This document shows, piece after piece, positions 29,661-32,619 of a stretch of 32,619 nucleotides of DNA (within the stretch, counting starts at the first letter, position 1; each line of letters opens with the position of its first letter). Below the pieces are notes generated by a model. That model did no database searches, was not told the origin of the DNA, and saw only the letters and a list, made by a program, of their open reading frames with translations. Position numbers and translations under genes: made by a program. This DNA is from Myxococcales bacterium (GTDB lineage: Bacteria; Myxococcota_A; Polyangia; Polyangiales; Polyangiaceae), in assembly GCA_903642325.1 (NCBI GenBank), contig CAHJWM010000054.1, positions 1 to 32,619 of the forward strand, read 5' to 3'.

Positions 29661-31922
29661 GTGAGCGCGTCCGAAGCCATCGTCCAGTATGCGCGCGTCG
29701 CGATCCCGGTCCCGCTCGGGCAGGCGTTCAGTTATATCGTTCCCCCGGAAGTCGCGGGCGATGTGCGGCGCGGCGCCCGCGTGCTCGTCGGATTTGGCAA
29801 GAGTCGCCGCGTACTCGGTGTGGTGATTGACGTCGGCACGGAGGCGCCTGATCTCCCGCGCTCCAAGTTGAAGCCACTGCTCGCAGTCGTGGATCCCGAG
29901 CCTGTGTTGGAGGACGAGCTGCTCGGTTTTCTGCAGGAACTGGCGCGCTATTACGTTGCGCCCATCGGCGCCGTGATCGAGCTGGCTCTGCCGGCGGTCG
30001 AACGGACGGCGGCCGAGGCGCTGGCCAAGCGCGAGGCGTTCGCCGTGAAGAATGCCCTCGGCCGCATGGTGCTCAACGTGAGCGCGGTGCCCACCATCAC
30101 TGTCTCTGAAAAGCTCAGCGAGCAGGCGCGCGCGCTGCGTTCGCATCTGCTGGCGCACGGCCCCGTAACCATTCCAGAGCTCGGTAAGACCTGGCGCAGT
30201 GCCCGCAGCATCGTGAAGCGGCTGCAAGGGCTGGGGCTCGTGACACTCGAGCGCGTCGAAGAGCGCCCCGATCCTTTTTTTGCGAAGGTCGTACGCGACA
30301 TTCCTCCTGAGCTCACCCCGCCGCAAGCCGAAGCGGTCGCGCGCCTTATTTTCGCTTTGGAAGCGCGCGAAAAGCAGAGCTTTCTCCTGGACGGCGTGAC
30401 CGCCTCGGGCAAGACCGAAGTCTACTTGCGCGCGGTCGAGCGCGCGCTTCAGCTTGGCCGCGGCGCCATCGTGCTCGTGCCCGAGATCGCGCTTACCCCG
30501 CAGCTCGTTACGCGCTTTCGGGCGCGTTTGGGCGACCGCATCGCCGTCCTGCACAGCGGGCTGACAGACAGCAATCGTCACGCCATGTGGCGCGCGTTGC
30601 GGCGCGCCGAGCTGAAGGTCGCGGTGGGGGCCCGTTCGGCGCTGTTCGCGCCCGTGCACGACCTAGGCCTGATCTGCGTCGATGAAGAGCACGACGGATC
30701 CTTCAAGCAGGAAGAGGGCGTGCGCTACCACGCCCGTGACATGGCCTTGCTTCGCGCGCACCGCGCGGGCGCAGTGTGCGTGCTGGGCTCTGCGACTCCT
30801 TCCTTGGCCAGCGTCGCGCTGGCACGGAGCGGGCGGCTCGAGATTTTGAAATTACCGGCGCGTGCCCACGCCACGGCCGTGCTTCCCAATGTGGAGATCG
30901 TAGACCTCAGGCAGATAGGTCCGGGCCCCGGGGGCGACCGACTGCTCAGTTTGACCCTGTTTCGGGCGCTGCAGGAAACCCTGAAGCGCCGGCAGCAGGC
31001 GATCCTATTTCTAAATAGACGAGGTTTCTCACCAAGCTTGATTTGCGGTTCATGTGGCCACCTGGTGCGTTGTCCCAATTGCTCGGTCTCACTCACGTTG
31101 CACCGCTCGCGCGGAGTTTCGCTGCAATGCCATTACTGCGACTACAGCACGGCTCTTCCGGAGCAATGCACGGAGTGCAAGGCCATGCGTCTGGTCGAAG
31201 AAGGATCGGGAACCGAACGCATCGAGAGTACTTTGCAGCAGGTGTTGCCCGCGGCCCGGATCGCACGGCTGGATCGGGACGTGGCGGCAGGCGCCAAGAG
31301 CGAGGCCGTGCTCGATCGCATGCGCGCCGGAGGCATCGATATTTTGGTCGGCACGCAGATGGTCACCAAGGGTCACGATTTACCGAACGTGACGCTCGTG
31401 GGTGTGCTCAATGCCGACTCGGCGCTATCGATGCCCGACTTTCGCGCCAGCGAGCGAACCTTTCATCTGCTCGTGCAAGTGGCCGGGCGTGCGGGGCGCG
31501 GTGATACTCCCGGGCGGGTGTTGATTCAGACACGCCAACCGAAGCACCCGGCCATTGCCTACGCGCTCCGCCATGACGTGCCGGGCTTCATCGAGCAGGA
31601 GCTGGGTGACCGCGAAGAGCTGCGTTTTCCACCATTTTCGAGGCTGGCGCTGATCCGCTTCGACGCGCTGGAAGAAGCGCGAGCCCTCGCCGAATGTGAA
31701 CGGATTGCCATCATCGCGAGAAACGCGGCGCCCGCCTTGGTAGAAGTGCTGGGGCCTACGCCGGCTCCGCTCGCTCGTCTGCGCAACCGCTACCGCTTTC
31801 GCTTCGTCTTGCGCGCCGTCGAGCGTAAACCGCTGCGCGACGCGCTGCTCGCCGTCGCGCGCGCCAGCGTGCACCGCCTAGTGCGTATGGCGATCGACGT
31901 AGATCCGGTAAATATGCTCTGA
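29661..31922 (+). CDS. priA: primosomal protein N' (replication restart helicase PriA)
   Basis: 753 residues from a GTG, normal for the family. PriA recognises stalled forks, unwinds the lagging arm and loads the replicative helicase. The N-terminal DNA-binding domain (VAIPVPLGQAFSYIVP) is followed by a winged-helix part. The helicase has Walker A GVTASGKT (245-252), motif Ia VPEIALTPQL, the DEEH box (VDEEHDGSFKQEE), GSATPS, and motifs V-VI (GTQMVTKGHDLPNVTLV, QVAGRAGRG). Eight zinc cysteines are intact: CGSCGHLVRCPNC and CHYC, CTEC. The usual GVTGSGKT is changed only at one non-critical Gly to Ala. Complete and expected to be functional. Confidence 0.96.
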   Translation: MSASEAIVQYARVAIPVPLGQAFSYIVPPEVAGDVRRGARVLVGFGKSRRVLGVVIDVGTEAPDLPRSKLKPLLAVVDPEPVLEDELLGFLQELARYYVAPIGAVIELALPAVERTAAEALAKREAFAVKNALGRMVLNVSAVPTITVSEKLSEQARALRSHLLAHGPVTIPELGKTWRSARSIVKRLQGLGLVTLERVEERPDPFFAKVVRDIPPELTPPQAEAVARLIFALEAREKQSFLLDGVTASGKTEVYLRAVERALQLGRGAIVLVPEIALTPQLVTRFRARLGDRIAVLHSGLTDSNRHAMWRALRRAELKVAVGARSALFAPVHDLGLICVDEEHDGSFKQEEGVRYHARDMALLRAHRAGAVCVLGSATPSLASVALARSGRLEILKLPARAHATAVLPNVEIVDLRQIGPGPGGDRLLSLTLFRALQETLKRRQQAILFLNRRGFSPSLICGSCGHLVRCPNCSVSLTLHRSRGVSLQCHYCDYSTALPEQCTECKAMRLVEEGSGTERIESTLQQVLPAARIARLDRDVAAGAKSEAVLDRMRAGGIDILVGTQMVTKGHDLPNVTLVGVLNADSALSMPDFRASERTFHLLVQVAGRAGRGDTPGRVLIQTRQPKHPAIAYALRHDVPGFIEQELGDREELRFPPFSRLALIRFDALEEARALAECERIAIIARNAAPALVEVLGPTPAPLARLRNRYRFRFVLRAVERKPLRDALLAVARASVHRLVRMAIDVDPVNML

Positions 31923-31957
31923 CGCGCCGCGGTCTCGAGCTACACTCGCCCCGGTTC

Positions 31958-32512
31958 ATGGCGCGCGGGCAAGCTCTCTCAGTCGCAGCAATCTGTCTTT
32001 CGGCCGCGCTCTTTTGGTCAACGCGCGCGCATGCCTTCGAGCGCGAATGGCACGTCGGCGGCGGCGTCGGGCTCAGCGCCTACCGGCGCTACTACTCCGC
32101 CGGGCCCGCCCTGGGCTTGCATGCGGGCTACGGGATCTCCGACGTGTTCGATTTAAAGCTCGAGCTTCTGACATCGTATCATGGCTACGACAGAGCTTCG
32201 TCGGCCAACGGCACTGAGCACGCCGCGCCGTACTCCGCCGTCGCCGGGCTCTCCTACAAGTTGGACGTGCTGCAGTGGATCCCTTATGGAGCGGTGCTCC
32301 TTGGCTATCAGCACATCGCGGGCGCACTGCCCGCAGGTGAGCCATTTCGCCGAGACGACGTGATCGGCGCGCTGGTGCTCGGTTTGGACTACGCCATGAC
32401 TCGCAATTTTGGCCTGGGTGCTTCGCTCCGTGCCGATGTTCAGCTCTCGGGCCTCATCGCGAGTGAGGCCCTCACTCCCCTATTGCGCGCAGAATATCAT
32501 TGGGGATTTTGA
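31958..32512 (+). CDS. outer-membrane beta-barrel protein
   Basis: 184 residues. A Sec signal peptide (ALSVAAICLSAALFWSTRAHA) is followed by FEREWHVGGGVGLSAYRR and alternating amphipathic strands (ALGLHAGYGISDVFDLKLELL, YSAVAGLSYKLDVLQWIPYGAVLLGYQ, VIGALVLGLDYAMTRNFGLGASLRADVQL), ending in aromatic Phe (LRAEYHWGF), the BamA recognition signal. About eight strands fit an OmpA/OmpW-size barrel. It starts 35 bp after priA, with no clear terminator between. Its stop overlaps the next lipoprotein start. Substrate or role unknown. Confidence 0.8.
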   Translation: MARGQALSVAAICLSAALFWSTRAHAFEREWHVGGGVGLSAYRRYYSAGPALGLHAGYGISDVFDLKLELLTSYHGYDRASSANGTEHAAPYSAVAGLSYKLDVLQWIPYGAVLLGYQHIAGALPAGEPFRRDDVIGALVLGLDYAMTRNFGLGASLRADVQLSGLIASEALTPLLRAEYHWGF

Positions 32513-32619
32513 GACGACTGGCTTGGGCTTGGTTGCTACTGGCAGCGTGCGACCGCGGCGCGCACGGCGCGCCAGGCAGCGCCGAGCCCAGGCTCGCCCA
32601 GGGTGCCAGCGCCGACGCG
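32509..32619 (+). CDS. start of a lipoprotein gene (3' end outside window)
   Basis: A TTG at 32509 overlaps the stop of the barrel gene (TTGA). The 37 visible residues begin MRRLAWAWLLLAACDRG, a short and canonical lipoprotein signal with lipobox LAAC, followed by an Ala/Gly/Pro-rich linker. The frame is open to the end of the window. It is probably co-translated with the barrel protein; the mature domain is not visible. Confidence 0.7.
   Translation, partial: MRRLAWAWLLLAACDRGAHGAPGSAEPRLAQGASADA

Overview
The window is GC-rich and carries several hallmarks of a myxobacterium, most likely a member of the Polyangia (Myxococcota). These are a FrzS/AglZ-type pseudo-receiver coiled-coil protein, lipoproteins with Gly/Ala/Ser-rich linkers, a TonB-like C-terminal domain hung on signalling proteins, a PvdO/SUMF1-like lipoprotein, a large secreted RHS protein and many GTG/TTG starts. 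No rRNA, tRNA or CRISPR array was seen. The assignment rests on gene content only; no marker gene was compared. || Layout. 1-567: C-terminal end of a protein with a TonB-like domain. 675-7217 (minus): a three-gene operon of two surface lipoproteins that resemble the alpha subunit of hydrazine synthase (beta-propeller plus haem-c motifs), with a HEAT-repeat protein between them. 7498-8154: hisIE. 8375-10846: FrzS-like protein. 10891-12135: organophosphate-type MFS transporter. 12145-14128 (minus): punA, cdd and bpt, overlapping by 4 nt each. 14297-16611: a small basic protein, then an ECF sigma factor overlapping a FecR-like membrane protein. 16753-18477 (minus): infA, a SUMF1-like lipoprotein and a small lipoprotein. 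18535-20608: HAD hydrolase overlapping a GH113-like hydrolase. 20766-21149: Cys-rich lipoprotein. || 21150-28300 is the accessory part. It holds an RHS/YD-repeat lipoprotein with a DUF4258-like (BECR-fold RNase-type) toxin tip and an overlapping candidate immunity gene. A 600-bp non-coding stretch follows, full of inverted repeats, including two 28-bp sites with the arm-spacer-arm layout of Xer/dif sites whose centres are 105 bp apart. Beyond it lie a frameshifted gene, an XRE regulator and a truncated SMP-30-type lipoprotein gene whose reading frame runs into the regulator. || 28592-32619 returns to ordinary genes: a zinc-ribbon protein, a small membrane protein, priA, an outer-membrane beta-barrel protein and the start of another lipoprotein cut by the window edge. 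|| The strongest leads are the hydrazine-synthase-alpha-like operon, the RHS toxin/immunity pair with its adjacent dif-like dyads, and the disrupted SMP-30/XRE/frameshifted-gene block. Functions are inferred from motifs read by eye; no database search was possible.
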